This document shows positions 24,430 through 33,745 of a DNA stretch of 64,000 nucleotides, in pieces; the first letter of the stretch is position 1, and each line of letters opens with the position of its first letter. The notes beneath the pieces were generated by a model. The model did not search any database. It was not told the DNA's origin and saw only the letters and a program-made list of their open reading frames with translations. This DNA is from Bacteroidales bacterium (lineage in GTDB: Bacteria; Bacteroidota; Bacteroidia; Bacteroidales; F082), in assembly GCA_019454985.1 (NCBI GenBank), contig JACFNF010000005.1:86093-150092 (forward strand), written 5' to 3'. Made by a program: the position numbers and the translations under genes.

Positions 24430-25671
24430 ATGCGTTGGTTTTACACCTTCATTGTCCGCTGTTATACTTTGAGTATTCGTGTGGCGGCTGCTTTCAACCC
24501 CAAAGCGAAACAATGGATCGAGGGTCGCCGGAACAGCCATTTGTTTGATGCAGCAGATGAGAATAAGCGCCATAGTTGGATCTGGATTCACTCGGCTTCA
24601 CTCGGCGAATTTGAGCAGGGCCGCCCGGTGATCGAAGCCATCAAAAAACGTTTTCCGGAGAAAAAAGTCCTGCTCACGTTTTTTTCGCCTTCGGGATATG
24701 AAATTCGAAAAAGCTATCCTCTGGCTGACAAAGTTGCCTATTTGCCTGCCGATACGCCTCAGAATGCCCGGCAACTTATCAATACTTTTGCTTTTGAAGC
24801 AGTTTTTTTTGTAAAGTATGAGTTTTGGTTCAATTATTTGGAGGCTCTTTCTGAGCATAAGATTCCGACATATTTCCTCTCGGCACGCTTCAGAGAGCAA
24901 CAATATTTTTTCCGTTGGTTTGGCCGTTGGCCGCGGCGCCATCTGAGACAGGTCACACATTTTTTTGTTCAGGACGAAAATTCAGCCAAACTCCTTAAAT
25001 CATTTGATATATTTAACGTTACAGTGACCGGAGACACGCGTTTCGATCGGGTTTATCAGATTAGCCGGACGGCACAACCCATTCCTGTTGCCGAACAATT
25101 TTTGCAGGGCAGGCAAGCGTTTGTTGTGGGTAGTTCCTGGCCTGCCGATGAGGAAAAACTGATGGAAGCCTTTGGCCAATTGCCCGAAAATATGGCTGTG
25201 ATCCTTGCTCCACACGATATTTCAGAAAAACATCTCAGAACCATCGAAGAGGCATCGGCTTACAAAACGATTCGATTTTCACAATTTACCGACGAAATGA
25301 AGGCAAAAATTCTGCTTGTTGACAATATCGGCCTGTTATCGCAACTTTATCGCTATGCATCGTTTGCCTATGTTGGTGGCGGATTTGGACAAAATATCCA
25401 CAACATTCAGGAAGCCGTGGCTTATGGTTGCCCGGTGATTGTTGGGCCAAAATATGGCAACTTTACCGAAGCTGTTGATCTTGTAGAGTTGGGCGGTGTT
25501 TTTGCTGTACGCAATGCAGCCGAATTGGCTGAAATGATAAAAAGACTCAACGCTGATAATCAGTTTAGGGAGCATGCTTCAGCCATTTGCCGAAATTATG
25601 TGGAAGGAAGTATCGGGGCAACCGAAAAAGTGATGAAGCTTGTCTGGGGAAAGATCGCAAATAAACAATAA
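24430..25671 (+). CDS. waaA: 3-deoxy-D-manno-octulosonic acid (KDO) transferase
   Basis: Adds KDO to lipid A precursor at the inner membrane in LPS biosynthesis (GT30). 413 residues with an N-terminal membrane anchor. The HSASLGEFEQ motif carries the catalytic base Glu60, and the C-terminal donor site includes VGGGFGQNIHNIQEA. The ATG at 24430 is chosen over a TTG at 24418 that overlaps the previous stop. Also named kdtA. Confidence 0.94.
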   Translation: MRWFYTFIVRCYTLSIRVAAAFNPKAKQWIEGRRNSHLFDAADENKRHSWIWIHSASLGEFEQGRPVIEAIKKRFPEKKVLLTFFSPSGYEIRKSYPLADKVAYLPADTPQNARQLINTFAFEAVFFVKYEFWFNYLEALSEHKIPTYFLSARFREQQYFFRWFGRWPRRHLRQVTHFFVQDENSAKLLKSFDIFNVTVTGDTRFDRVYQISRTAQPIPVAEQFLQGRQAFVVGSSWPADEEKLMEAFGQLPENMAVILAPHDISEKHLRTIEEASAYKTIRFSQFTDEMKAKILLVDNIGLLSQLYRYASFAYVGGGFGQNIHNIQEAVAYGCPVIVGPKYGNFTEAVDLVELGGVFAVRNAAELAEMIKRLNADNQFREHASAICRNYVEGSIGATEKVMKLVWGKIANKQ

Positions 25672-25690
25672 TTCTGCTTACGAATTTCGA

Positions 25691-25721
25691 TTGATTTTCT
25701 TGTTAAAATTTTGTAATTTAG
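25691..25721 (+). promoter_or_regulatory. Promoter for the cytidylate-kinase-like gene
   Basis: TTGA at 25691 and TAATTTAG at 25714-25721 (one mismatch in the -7 box) are 23 bases apart start to start. The ATG is at 25739. Confidence 0.4.
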
Positions 25722-25738
25722 CATCAAAATCAAAACGC

Positions 25739-26416
25739 ATGGCACTTGATATCGTTGAATACCTGAAAGAACGCGATAAATCCGAATCGCATAAGAAACT
25801 TCAAAATCAGCCCTTTGTCACTCTTTCGCGCGAAACCGGCTGCCATAGCCGGATTGTGGGAGAGTTGCTTCAAAAGGAAATTTTAAGGCTGACAGGCAAA
25901 AAATGGCATATCGTATCAAAAGAGACCATTTTAGATGCAGCCAATGGATTACAGCTCAATATGCAACAAGTGAAGCAGGTGCTCGATGCGCAAAACAAAG
26001 GCAATATTGAAGAGATTATTTTGGCTTTTGGCGATGGACGTTACCGTAGCTATCAGAAAGTACGCAATATTCTTAAAAAAATCATCAGCGAAATTGCAGC
26101 CGAAGGTCATTGCATCATCATCGGCCGGGCAGGAGCCATCATCACAGCAGGATTACCGGCCGGAACCCACATCCGATTGACTGCACCCTTACCCTGGCGT
26201 ATTCAAAGCATCAGCAATCAGTTGTCAATCACTCCAAAAGAAGCAGCAGCCTATATTGCAAAAACGGATGAAAAACGACTGAAACTCTTTCGGGATTTTT
26301 CAGGCAAGGAATTAGAGACTGCCTTTTTCGATTTGATTATCAATAATCAACGTGTGTCTGACGAGGAAACAGTGGAGATTATTATTCATTTTCTGAAACA
26401 GAAAAACAGGCTTTAA
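25739..26416 (+). CDS. Cytidylate kinase-like family protein
   Basis: 225 residues of the cytidylate-kinase-like P-loop family. The N-terminal strand-loop reads VTLSRETGCHSRI, where related proteins usually have SRxxGSGG; the later IIIGRAGAIIT and basic RIQSISNQL segments fit the kinase core. The altered loop makes catalytic activity uncertain. The start at 25739 is preferred since upstream in-frame sequence is intergenic and carries the promoter. True CMP kinase (cmk) is probably elsewhere. Confidence 0.75.
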   Translation: MALDIVEYLKERDKSESHKKLQNQPFVTLSRETGCHSRIVGELLQKEILRLTGKKWHIVSKETILDAANGLQLNMQQVKQVLDAQNKGNIEEIILAFGDGRYRSYQKVRNILKKIISEIAAEGHCIIIGRAGAIITAGLPAGTHIRLTAPLPWRIQSISNQLSITPKEAAAYIAKTDEKRLKLFRDFSGKELETAFFDLIINNQRVSDEETVEIIIHFLKQKNRL

Positions 26417-26454
26417 AAGCAGTCTTTTGTCACTAAGACAAGCGAGCTTTTGTA

Positions 26455-26462
26455 TAATTTTG
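26455..26462 (+). promoter_or_regulatory. -7 promoter box for the lipoprotein gene at 26484
   Basis: TAATTTTG matches the consensus 22 bases before the ATG; a TTTG at 26426 is a loose -33 candidate. Confidence 0.45.
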
Positions 26463-26483
26463 TGCCTTCACACGAAGAAAACA

Positions 26484-27491
26484 ATGTACAAAAACGATTT
26501 TTCCGGATGGATTAAGCTTGTATTTATTCTGGTTTTGCTTTTTTTCGTTTCGTGTGTTAGAAAGGCCGACAAAACTGAAGCCGAAAAATACATCAAAGCT
26601 TGTGATGCCGAGTTGTCTCTTCACGCAAGAAATATTAGTGAATCGTCAGGATTTAAGGAGCTTTTGTCATTTTATTCTTTGCCTGAATCACCTTTGCCGT
26701 TTCGTTTATCCAACCGGGTGTACGAACAGGGTTTCACTGGCTATGATTTAGCCAAAGCGTCAGGAAACTACCTTTTTGTCAATGACAGTTCACATTGGAT
26801 TCGGGATATAGCCCAAGCCGATTCATTGCCCCTGTGTCTGACACGTTACAATCGGAAAGGCGAGAAGATTGAGTTTCACCTGAACGCTTATGATGAGGAG
26901 GTTTCGGCCCTGCAAATGGTAATCCCGACTTTTTATTTGGCCTCGATCTGGCGCGATGGACATGAGCTGGCCAATTTCCGCTACGAATGTACGTTGTTGG
27001 AAGGATTCCCTAAGGCGGCCTGGCTCAAGATGAAGATTGCCGATTATCATATGCAGTTCGAGCTGGTTAGCAAATTTACAAGCCGTTCTTCTGCCGATTT
27101 GGACATTCTCTTGAATATTCTTCGTGAAAATAAACCGGTTGTTTCAATTTCGTTATCAACCAAAGCGTCATTCACCGAAAACGGCACTTTGACTTACAGC
27201 AAAATAAGGGGCCTTGCCCGGATATTTCCGCTAGAGATTCGGCTGAAATCGAAAAACACAGGCTTTCCCGAAGGCGAACATTTTATTGAAGACTGGAACA
27301 GAAGCAGTTCATTGAACGTATATGCTCAGGATGGCGTGTTTTTGGGCAAAATCAAGCTTGTACGGAATCGGGAAGTAGATAGGCTTGGACTTTCAATGCA
27401 ATATACTGATGGCAGTTCCGACGACTTAGATAAAATTCTATTAGTCGTGAAGGAAATCCTCAATGTGAAGATGCACCGCTTTCATCCCTAA
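26484..27491 (+). CDS. Hypothetical lipoprotein
   Basis: 335 residues. The N-terminus is a lipoprotein signal (LVLLFFVSC, lipidated Cys near residue 24). The rest is a mixed alpha/beta globular sequence with no motif I recognise. It is convergent with the GH29 gene, with only six bases between the stops, and no terminator is visible. Function unknown. The start at 26484 places the signal peptide correctly; the upstream in-frame extension is not signal-like. Confidence 0.72.
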   Translation: MYKNDFSGWIKLVFILVLLFFVSCVRKADKTEAEKYIKACDAELSLHARNISESSGFKELLSFYSLPESPLPFRLSNRVYEQGFTGYDLAKASGNYLFVNDSSHWIRDIAQADSLPLCLTRYNRKGEKIEFHLNAYDEEVSALQMVIPTFYLASIWRDGHELANFRYECTLLEGFPKAAWLKMKIADYHMQFELVSKFTSRSSADLDILLNILRENKPVVSISLSTKASFTENGTLTYSKIRGLARIFPLEIRLKSKNTGFPEGEHFIEDWNRSSSLNVYAQDGVFLGKIKLVRNREVDRLGLSMQYTDGSSDDLDKILLVVKEILNVKMHRFHP

Positions 27492-27497
27492 TTTGCT

Positions 27498-28931
27498 TTA
27501 AAAGGCGATGACGAAAGCCGGTTGGCCGGCAAGGGCTTTTCGCATCGAGGCCGTAAGAACCAATCTTTTCTGTGTGCCTTGTTTTGCCAGTTGAATTGTT
27601 TTACCGCTTTCCAACAAAAACGGTTTTTGACATATTTTACTCAATTGTTCTGGTAGGAGGATGCTTTCGGGGAGGGCGGAATTTTCGTCACACAGATAGA
27701 TAAGATAGCACCGGCTGCCGTCATTTTTTTGCGTAAAACAGAGTTTCCCCTCCGTAAATGGTTCCAATGGTTTAGTATTGTAGATACATTCTCCGTTGGT
27801 TTTCACCCATTTCCCGATCTCGTTGAGGCGTTGATAAACTTCGGGCACAAAATCGCCTGTCTTGTCGGGGCCTATTCCCAGCAGAAAATTACCGCCTTTG
27901 GCCACGATCTTCACTAAGGTTTGGATTACCCAACGCGAACTTTTATAGTTCTCTTCCGGTCCGGTCGAATACCAGTTGTCGCCCAATGTGATGCAGCTTT
28001 CCCAGGGATAGTCGGGCAGATGGTCGGGGATTTGCTGCTCCGGTGTGCGATAGTTTTCAAATTCGCCATGCACGGTACGATCCACGATGAGGATTCCATT
28101 CTGATGCTGCCGCGCCATGGTCGCCACCTTTGGCATATCAATGTCCTGAATCCATTGATTTTTTCCAATCCATGGAAGTGTTTCCGCAGTGAGTGAGCCG
28201 GCAGGGCGCACCCATCCGCCATCGAGCCAGAGAAGGTCGAGCTGGCCATAACGGGTTACTAACTCTTCAATCTGGTTGAAAGTGAATTGCTGAAAACGTT
28301 GCCATTTTTCCGGGTATTTCTCAGGGTCGTAGTTCACATTGCGATCCTGAGGTGGAAAGCGGGGCCACCAGTAGTCGGGGTGATGCCAGTCGGGTTTGCT
28401 GAAATATGCGCCGACAGCTAGGCCTTCGTTGCGGAAAGCGTCAAACACAGCTTTCACCATATCGCTATTTGCTGCCACAGAAAAACGACTCTTTGGGTCG
28501 GTGATTTTATAGTCGGTATAACGACTGTCGAACATACAAAAGCCATCGTGATGTTTTGTGGTGAAGACCAAGTACTTCATTCCGGCTTCCCGGGCAGCCA
28601 CAGCCCATTTTTTTGGGTCGAAAGCACTTGGGTTAAACTGATAGCGGATATTTTCGTAGGCTTTTTTATATGAAAAGTAATCCTCGGCAAACTCCCCTTT
28701 TCGTGCGCACCAGGGCTCGTCTTCAGGGCAGAGGCTCCAGCTTTCAACCACTCCCCATTCGCTGTATGGCCCCCAATGGATGATGATGCCAAATTTCCAA
28801 TCCTGCCAGTTGTGTAACTTCTTTAAAACCATGCTGTCGGCAGGCCATTCGTATTTGGGAGTAAGCTCCTGTGCGTGGGTGTTGAGAGTCAGAAACAGAG
28901 AAATGAGAATAATCAAAAGCTGTTTTTTCAT
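27498..28931 (-). CDS. Alpha-L-fucosidase (GH29)
   Basis: 477 residues, exported (signal peptide ending THAQ). GH29 TIM-barrel hallmarks: HWGPYSEWG near the N-terminus, TTKHHDGFCMFDS, and the catalytic nucleophile Asp237 in LLWLDGGW. A short C-terminal strand domain follows. Removes terminal alpha-fucose from glycans, probably in the periplasm as no T9SS tail is present. A second, differently built GH29 lies at 61307-63121. The start at 28931 is set by the signal peptide and by the promoter at 28954-28980. Confidence 0.92.
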   Translation of the reverse strand: MKKQLLIILISLFLTLNTHAQELTPKYEWPADSMVLKKLHNWQDWKFGIIIHWGPYSEWGVVESWSLCPEDEPWCARKGEFAEDYFSYKKAYENIRYQFNPSAFDPKKWAVAAREAGMKYLVFTTKHHDGFCMFDSRYTDYKITDPKSRFSVAANSDMVKAVFDAFRNEGLAVGAYFSKPDWHHPDYWWPRFPPQDRNVNYDPEKYPEKWQRFQQFTFNQIEELVTRYGQLDLLWLDGGWVRPAGSLTAETLPWIGKNQWIQDIDMPKVATMARQHQNGILIVDRTVHGEFENYRTPEQQIPDHLPDYPWESCITLGDNWYSTGPEENYKSSRWVIQTLVKIVAKGGNFLLGIGPDKTGDFVPEVYQRLNEIGKWVKTNGECIYNTKPLEPFTEGKLCFTQKNDGSRCYLIYLCDENSALPESILLPEQLSKICQKPFLLESGKTIQLAKQGTQKRLVLTASMRKALAGQPAFVIAF

Positions 28932-28953
28932 GTTACTGCGTGATAGGTATTTG

Positions 28954-28980
28954 CAAAAATAGGCAAATCGCGCCGACCAA
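28954..28980 (-). promoter_or_regulatory. Promoter for GH29 fucosidase
   Basis: The minus strand reads TTGG at 28980-28977 and TATTTTTG at 28961-28954, matching the -33/-7 consensus. The start codon is 23 bases on. Confidence 0.55.
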
Positions 28981-29026
28981 TTTGAAAGGGTTTTTAAAAG
29001 TCTTCTGCACGAAAACTCCTTTGGTG

Positions 29027-29059
29027 TTGTGAAAGATTTCACGAATTTTGGTACTTTTG
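29027..29059 (+). promoter_or_regulatory. Promoter for argF
   Basis: TTG at 29027-29029 and TACTTTTG at 29052-29059. The ATG follows at 29104. Confidence 0.55.
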
Positions 29060-29103
29060 CCGTTTGAGAAATCTATCAGTAATTATTCAAAAAATCCTCA
29101 TTT

Positions 29104-30105
29104 ATGGCCTTCAATCTCAGAAACCGCAACTTTCTTAAGCTGCTTGATTTTACTCCTCAGGAGATTCAGTTTTTGCTCAATCTTGCTTTAGACCTTAAAA
29201 AAGCCAAATATGCCGGCACAGAGCAACAGCGTCTGAAAGGCAAAAACATCGCCCTTATTTTTGAAAAAGACTCTACGCGCACGCGCTGTGCTTTTGAAGT
29301 GGCTGCTTACGATCAGGGCGCAAGGGTAACTTATCTGGGGCCAAGCGGTTCGCAGATTGGGAAAAAGGAATCCATGAAAGATACTGCCCGCGTGCTCGGA
29401 CGTATGTACGACGGGATTGAATATCGCGGTTTCGGACAAGCAATTGTTGAAGAGTTGGGCAAATACGCTGGTGTGCCGGTGTGGAACGGACTGACCGATG
29501 AGTTCCATCCAACCCAGATTCTGGCCGATTTCCTCACCATGATGGAGCACAGCGACAAACCTCTGCATCAGGTGGCATTTGCCTATTGCGGCGATGCCCG
29601 CAACAATATGGGCAATTCGTTGATGGTGGGTGCTGCCAAGATGGGAATGGATTTTAGGGCCGTTGCCCCGAAAAAAAACTGGCCCGACCAAAAATTGGTG
29701 GATGTTTGCCTGGAAATTGCCCGCGAAACCGGCGCAAAAATCACCTTGACCGAGAGCGTTGACGAAGGAGTGAAAGGTGTTGACTTCCTCTATACCGATG
29801 TGTGGGTCTCGATGGGTGAACCCGACCATGTGTGGGAAGAACGAATCAAGCTTATGCTTCCTTATCAGGTGAACGGCGAGATGATCAAGAAAACCGGCAA
29901 CCCAAGGGTGAAATTCCTGCACTGCCTGCCGGCATTCCACAACCGTGAAACTATTATTGGCGAACAGATCTATCAGAAGTTCGCTGTAGAAGCGATGGAA
30001 GTGAATGACGAAGTATTTGAGTCGCCGGCTTCATTGGTCTTTGACGAAGCCGAAAACCGACTCCATACTATCAAAGCTGTAATGGTTGCAACTTTAGGTG
30101 ACTAA
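29104..30105 (+). CDS. argF: Ornithine carbamoyltransferase
   Basis: 333 residues. Transfers a carbamoyl group to ornithine, giving citrulline in arginine synthesis or, run in reverse, in the arginine deiminase route. The carbamoyl-phosphate motif STRTR is at 57-61, HPTQ is intact, the SMG loop (DVWVSMGEP) marks ornithine rather than acetyl-ornithine specificity, and HCLPA carries catalytic Cys274. Length matches E. coli ArgF. No other arginine genes are adjacent, so anabolic versus catabolic role is open. Confidence 0.93.
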   Translation: MAFNLRNRNFLKLLDFTPQEIQFLLNLALDLKKAKYAGTEQQRLKGKNIALIFEKDSTRTRCAFEVAAYDQGARVTYLGPSGSQIGKKESMKDTARVLGRMYDGIEYRGFGQAIVEELGKYAGVPVWNGLTDEFHPTQILADFLTMMEHSDKPLHQVAFAYCGDARNNMGNSLMVGAAKMGMDFRAVAPKKNWPDQKLVDVCLEIARETGAKITLTESVDEGVKGVDFLYTDVWVSMGEPDHVWEERIKLMLPYQVNGEMIKKTGNPRVKFLHCLPAFHNRETIIGEQIYQKFAVEAMEVNDEVFESPASLVFDEAENRLHTIKAVMVATLGD

Positions 30106-30126
30106 AATATCAAATTTTTTTACCGT

Positions 30127-30160
30127 AACACCCTGTTTTTGAATAAAAGACAGGGTGTTG
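30127..30160. terminator. Hairpin terminator between argF and ywqK-like gene
   Basis: AACACCCTGT (30127-30136) pairs with ACAGGGTGTT (30150-30159). T-rich on both flanks, so it may serve both convergent genes. Confidence 0.75.
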
Positions 30161-30166
30161 TCTTTC

Positions 30167-30628
30167 TTATGGAATGAGCAGAGCTTCTTCCTCACTGATC
30201 GAGTCGCCCTCGGGGCTCCACCATTTCCATTCGCCTGCCCGCTGGCCATGATGATAAACGCCTGTCATTTTTTTTTGCCCCCCGGGATAAAACATTCGGG
30301 CAAAGCCATGTCGTTGGTCGTTCAGAAACTCGCCTTCGCTCCAAAGCATACCGTTTTCGTAATACGATTTCCATACGCCTTGGCGCTGTCCTTTAACTAA
30401 AAGTCCTTCCATCTTTTTTTGTCCGGAAGGATAATATTGAATTTCTGTTTGCTTCGTTTGAGGTGCATCTTTCGAAGCAATATAAACCTTCTGGGGGCTT
30501 CCGTCGGGGTAGGTGCTAACCACCGTTCTTACCGATGTTTGTCCCGAATGATCTGAGTGACAAGCGTAAAAAAGTAAAGCACTAAACAAAAAAGCTATAA
30601 GAACCAGTCGTTTCATGTGTTTTATCAT
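30167..30628 (-). CDS. MORN-2/YwqK-type repeat lipoprotein
   Basis: 153 residues with a lipoprotein signal (LLFYAC, Cys about residue 23) followed by MORN-2 type repeats (YPSGQKKMEG, YENGMLWSEGEF, YPGGQKKMTGVY, WKWWSPEG). The family is sometimes labelled an antitoxin (YwqK), but no toxin gene is adjacent and the lipoprotein signal places it in the envelope. Its ATG overlaps the pyrC stop (ATGA), so it is translated with pyrC. Role unknown. Confidence 0.82.
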   Translation of the reverse strand: MIKHMKRLVLIAFLFSALLFYACHSDHSGQTSVRTVVSTYPDGSPQKVYIASKDAPQTKQTEIQYYPSGQKKMEGLLVKGQRQGVWKSYYENGMLWSEGEFLNDQRHGFARMFYPGGQKKMTGVYHHGQRAGEWKWWSPEGDSISEEEALLIP

Positions 30629-31977
30629 CTATCGAATTCAAGGCGCATAGCACTCGCGGCTTCTATGATTTTTCCGTTCGCGTAAACAAGTGCACCATTG
30701 ACAAAAGTGTGCGTGATGGCCGAGCGGAAACTGTGCCCTTCAAAAGGCGACCAACCACATTTGTAGCGGATGTTTTCATTACTGACTTTCCAAGGGTGAT
30801 CAAGGTCAACAAGCACAAAATCAGCGTAATAACCCTGTCGAATAAAGCCTCTTTTGTGGATTTGAAAGGCAATGGCCGGATTGTGAGCGGTTTTATTTAC
30901 GATTTCTTCAAGCGTAAGAAGCCCCTGATGATAAAAATCGAGCATGGCCGGTAAAGCGTGCTGCACCAAGGGCCCGCCCGAAGGACTCTCGTAATAAGGT
31001 TTTAATTTTTCGACAAGGGCATGCGGTGCATGGTCGGTGGCCACCACATCGAGCCGTCCATCGGCCAAAGCCTGCCAAAGCGCTTGCTTGTCATTAACAG
31101 TTTTGATGGCCGGATTCCACTTGATGAAATTGCCTTTTTCTTCATAATCACGATCGTCGAACCAGAGATGGTGAACACAGACTTCGGCAGTAATCTTTTT
31201 TTCGGCCAAAGGGAGTTTGTTGCTGAAAAGTGACATTTCGTCGGCAGTGCTCAGGTGAAGCACATGAAGCCGTGTGTGGTAACGGGTGGCCAGCTCAACA
31301 GCTTTTGATGTGGAAAGAAAACATGCGCGGGCACTTCGAATCAACGGATGAACAGAAGGAGGAGCCGCTTGTGGATAAAGACTGCGGTAATGGGCCATAT
31401 TCTTTCTTACCGTTGGTTCGTCTTCACAGTGGACAGCAACTAAGGCAGGCGATTCGGCAAAAATTCCTTCCAGTGCCTTTGGCTGGTCAACCAGCATATT
31501 GCCGGTGCTTGAACCCATGAAAACTTTGACTCCGCAAACCGTTTTGGGATTCATCTTTCGTATTTCGTCGAGGTTATCGTTCGAAGCACCGAGATAAAAC
31601 GAATAATTGGCAAGAGATTTTTCGTCTGCTATTGCAAATTTATCTTCCAACAAGGCGTTGGTCAATGTGTTGGGAATAGTGTTAGGCATTTCCATGAAGC
31701 TGGTGATGCCTCCGGCAACAGCCGCCCTGCTTTCGGAAAAGATGTCGCCTTTATAGGTTAAACCGGGCTCTCTGAAATGAACCTGATCGTCAATCATGCC
31801 GGGCAAAAGAAAGAGGCCTGAAGCATCAAGGGCTTCAAAATGCTGAACCGATTCCGGAATTTCGATCCCTTGGGGAATGATGGCCTGGATGAGCCCATCG
31901 GAAACGACGAGATGGGCTTGAAAACGACTCCCCTCATTGACGATGGTAGCGTTTTGAATGAGGTAGTTGTGTTGCAT
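30625..31977 (-). CDS. pyrC: Dihydroorotase
   Basis: 450 residues, cytoplasmic zinc amidohydrolase closing the dihydroorotate ring in pyrimidine synthesis. The N-terminal motif reads DDQVHFREPG (63-72): the first His of the usual HxH is Gln65, His67 is kept. GVKVFMGSSTGNM supplies the metal-bridging Lys, and ATDHAPH the final Asp. I believe the Gln variant is common in Bacteroidota dihydroorotases. It is the middle gene of ppm1-pyrC-ywqK, 11 bases after ppm1. Confidence 0.93.
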   Translation of the reverse strand: MQHNYLIQNATIVNEGSRFQAHLVVSDGLIQAIIPQGIEIPESVQHFEALDASGLFLLPGMIDDQVHFREPGLTYKGDIFSESRAAVAGGITSFMEMPNTIPNTLTNALLEDKFAIADEKSLANYSFYLGASNDNLDEIRKMNPKTVCGVKVFMGSSTGNMLVDQPKALEGIFAESPALVAVHCEDEPTVRKNMAHYRSLYPQAAPPSVHPLIRSARACFLSTSKAVELATRYHTRLHVLHLSTADEMSLFSNKLPLAEKKITAEVCVHHLWFDDRDYEEKGNFIKWNPAIKTVNDKQALWQALADGRLDVVATDHAPHALVEKLKPYYESPSGGPLVQHALPAMLDFYHQGLLTLEEIVNKTAHNPAIAFQIHKRGFIRQGYYADFVLVDLDHPWKVSNENIRYKCGWSPFEGHSFRSAITHTFVNGALVYANGKIIEAASAMRLEFDR

Positions 31978-31988
31978 CTCAGCAAAAA

Positions 31989-32735
31989 TTATGATTGTTT
32001 TTCTTTGGCTTTTATCGCTCCAATCAATCCCCTCCAGCGCAGATTGATGACACCGAAAATGGCTTCCCTAAAAATCTTTTTGTTCATCTTGCTGGTACCC
32101 AAAGTGCGGTCGGTGAAGATGATCGGCACTTCGCGAATGGCAAAACCAAGGTGCCAGGCGGTGTATTTCATTTCGATTTGAAAGGCATAGCCAACGAACT
32201 TAATTTTATCTAATCGGATAGTATCTAATACTTTGCGACGGTAGCATACGAATCCGGCGGTGGTGTCGCGTATTTTCATACGGGTGATTAAACGCACATA
32301 CGATGAGGCATAATACGACATCAGCACTCTTCCCATGGGCCAATTGACCACATTGACGCCGGTGATGTATCTCGAGCCAATGGCTACATCAGCCCCTTCG
32401 AGATGAGTAGCCACATAAAGCCGTTCCAGATCGGCCGGGTTGTGCGAAAAATCGGCATCCATCTCAAAAATATAGTCGTAATTGCGCGCCAAAGCCCAGC
32501 GAAACCCGTGGATATAGGCAGTGCCTAATCCAAGTTTGCCTTTGCGCTCCTCGATAAACAATTTGTCGGGAAACTCCTGCATCAACTTTTTGACGATACC
32601 GGCAGTTCCATCCGGACTGTTGTCTTCGATAATGAGCACGTGAAATTCTTTCTTGAGCTTGAAAACAGCCCGAATAATCTGCTCGATATTTTCTCTTTCG
32701 TTATAAGTAGGAATGATGACGATGCTGTCTGTCAT
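31989..32735 (-). CDS. Polyprenol monophosphomannose synthase-like glycosyltransferase (GT2)
   Basis: 248 residues of the DPM1/Ppm1 type. Motifs: IIPTYNERENI at the N-terminus, IIEDNSPDGT for nucleotide binding, MDADFSHNP as the metal-binding DxD region. Transfers a sugar, probably mannose, to a polyprenyl phosphate at the membrane, supplying lipid-linked donors for envelope glycans. No C-terminal membrane helices. The start at 32735 (MTDSIVIIPT) puts the first strand at the normal position. Confidence 0.9.
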   Translation of the reverse strand: MTDSIVIIPTYNERENIEQIIRAVFKLKKEFHVLIIEDNSPDGTAGIVKKLMQEFPDKLFIEERKGKLGLGTAYIHGFRWALARNYDYIFEMDADFSHNPADLERLYVATHLEGADVAIGSRYITGVNVVNWPMGRVLMSYYASSYVRLITRMKIRDTTAGFVCYRRKVLDTIRLDKIKFVGYAFQIEMKYTAWHLGFAIREVPIIFTDRTLGTSKMNKKIFREAIFGVINLRWRGLIGAIKAKEKQS

Positions 32736-32860
32736 AATGTTATGGGCTGTTGAATGCAAAAGCGTTGAAAATACAAAGGTGCGAAAAAATCCCAATAATT
32801 GCAAATTGGGCAATCGTTGCTCAAAAAGCTAAAAGAACTGAAAAAGAGGATATTTTTGTT

Positions 32861-33583
32861 TTAAAAACGGGCTCGACCGATATGAGTACCATCGTTATTA
32901 AAAAGCGGCGAATTGATCAGGTCGTTCGGGAAAACGGTGTAACCTCCGTTGGGGTCAAGATTTAGGCCGGTAACCTTTAAAACGGATTGCCAGACTAAAA
33001 GCGAGCAATACCAACAATTGTTGTCGGCCCAGTCGTTGGTGTTTTTGCCATGCGCATCAGGCAGAGATTTCATCGCGTTCCACGATGAAAAATCGCCTTT
33101 TTGCCGAAGGGCAAATTCAACAATGGAGTCTATCTGTTGTTCGGTCAAATTCAACCGCAGCCGATAGCGGCGTCCGGTATTGGTCTTATCGAAATTGGTG
33201 TTGTTGAAAGCATCGAATTTATGGTGCGTTAAGGCAGCGATTTCGCGAACCTGATACTCCTGAGGAACATCCTTGGCGATGGATTCGACAGTGATAGCGT
33301 GGGCAAGCAGGCTGTCAGGATCGGAGTGTGAATAACCTCTGACAACCAAAGCAGCATGGCCAAAACTAGTACCGCCGCCAAGAAATGAAGTTCCGGGAAA
33401 GATGTTGAGATTGGGTTTAACCAAAATATCACCCCGGCGAAGCTCCGTCACACCTTCCACACACCAGTTGGCAGGATTTTCGGTTTTGCTGAAAACAGAT
33501 TCATCCTCCCGGTGATCACACGAAACCAATAAACATGCTAAGGCGAAAAAAAGAAAATGCAAACTATTAAGGCTCGGGCGCAT
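32861..33583 (-). CDS. YiiX/YebB-like NlpC/P60 family cysteine hydrolase, lipoprotein
   Basis: 240 residues with a lipoprotein signal (LACLLVSC, Cys about 22). It has the circularly permuted papain-like order: His first (FGHAALVVRG) and Cys late (NCWYCSLLVW), with LRRGDILVK before the His. Permuted NlpC/P60 proteins act on amide bonds in peptidoglycan or lipids. Expected at the periplasmic face of a membrane. Expressed divergently from the lipoprotein gene at 33746. Confidence 0.82.
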   Translation of the reverse strand: MRPSLNSLHFLFFALACLLVSCDHREDESVFSKTENPANWCVEGVTELRRGDILVKPNLNIFPGTSFLGGGTSFGHAALVVRGYSHSDPDSLLAHAITVESIAKDVPQEYQVREIAALTHHKFDAFNNTNFDKTNTGRRYRLRLNLTEQQIDSIVEFALRQKGDFSSWNAMKSLPDAHGKNTNDWADNNCWYCSLLVWQSVLKVTGLNLDPNGGYTVFPNDLINSPLFNNDGTHIGRARF

Positions 33584-33602
33584 AGGACATATTTTTCAAA
33601 AA

Positions 33603-33610
33603 CAAAACTA
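33603..33610 (-). promoter_or_regulatory. -7 promoter box for the YiiX-like gene
   Basis: The minus strand reads TAGTTTTG 20 bases before the ATG at 33583. The -33 element is unclear. Confidence 0.4.
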
Positions 33611-33745
33611 CATAAAACCGAATCAATGTGAAATTTTGGAGTCATCATTTTTTTGTTTTTGTATGCAACCTTTGAAAAAATTGTTGTATCTTTACTTTAT
33701 GAAATAATAACAATTCATATCAAAACAACATTAAACAATAACGTT

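Noticed and set aside
30167..30628. Toxin-antitoxin system based on the YwqK family label
   Set aside because: No toxin gene is adjacent and the protein has a lipoprotein signal, so the antitoxin name is not supported.
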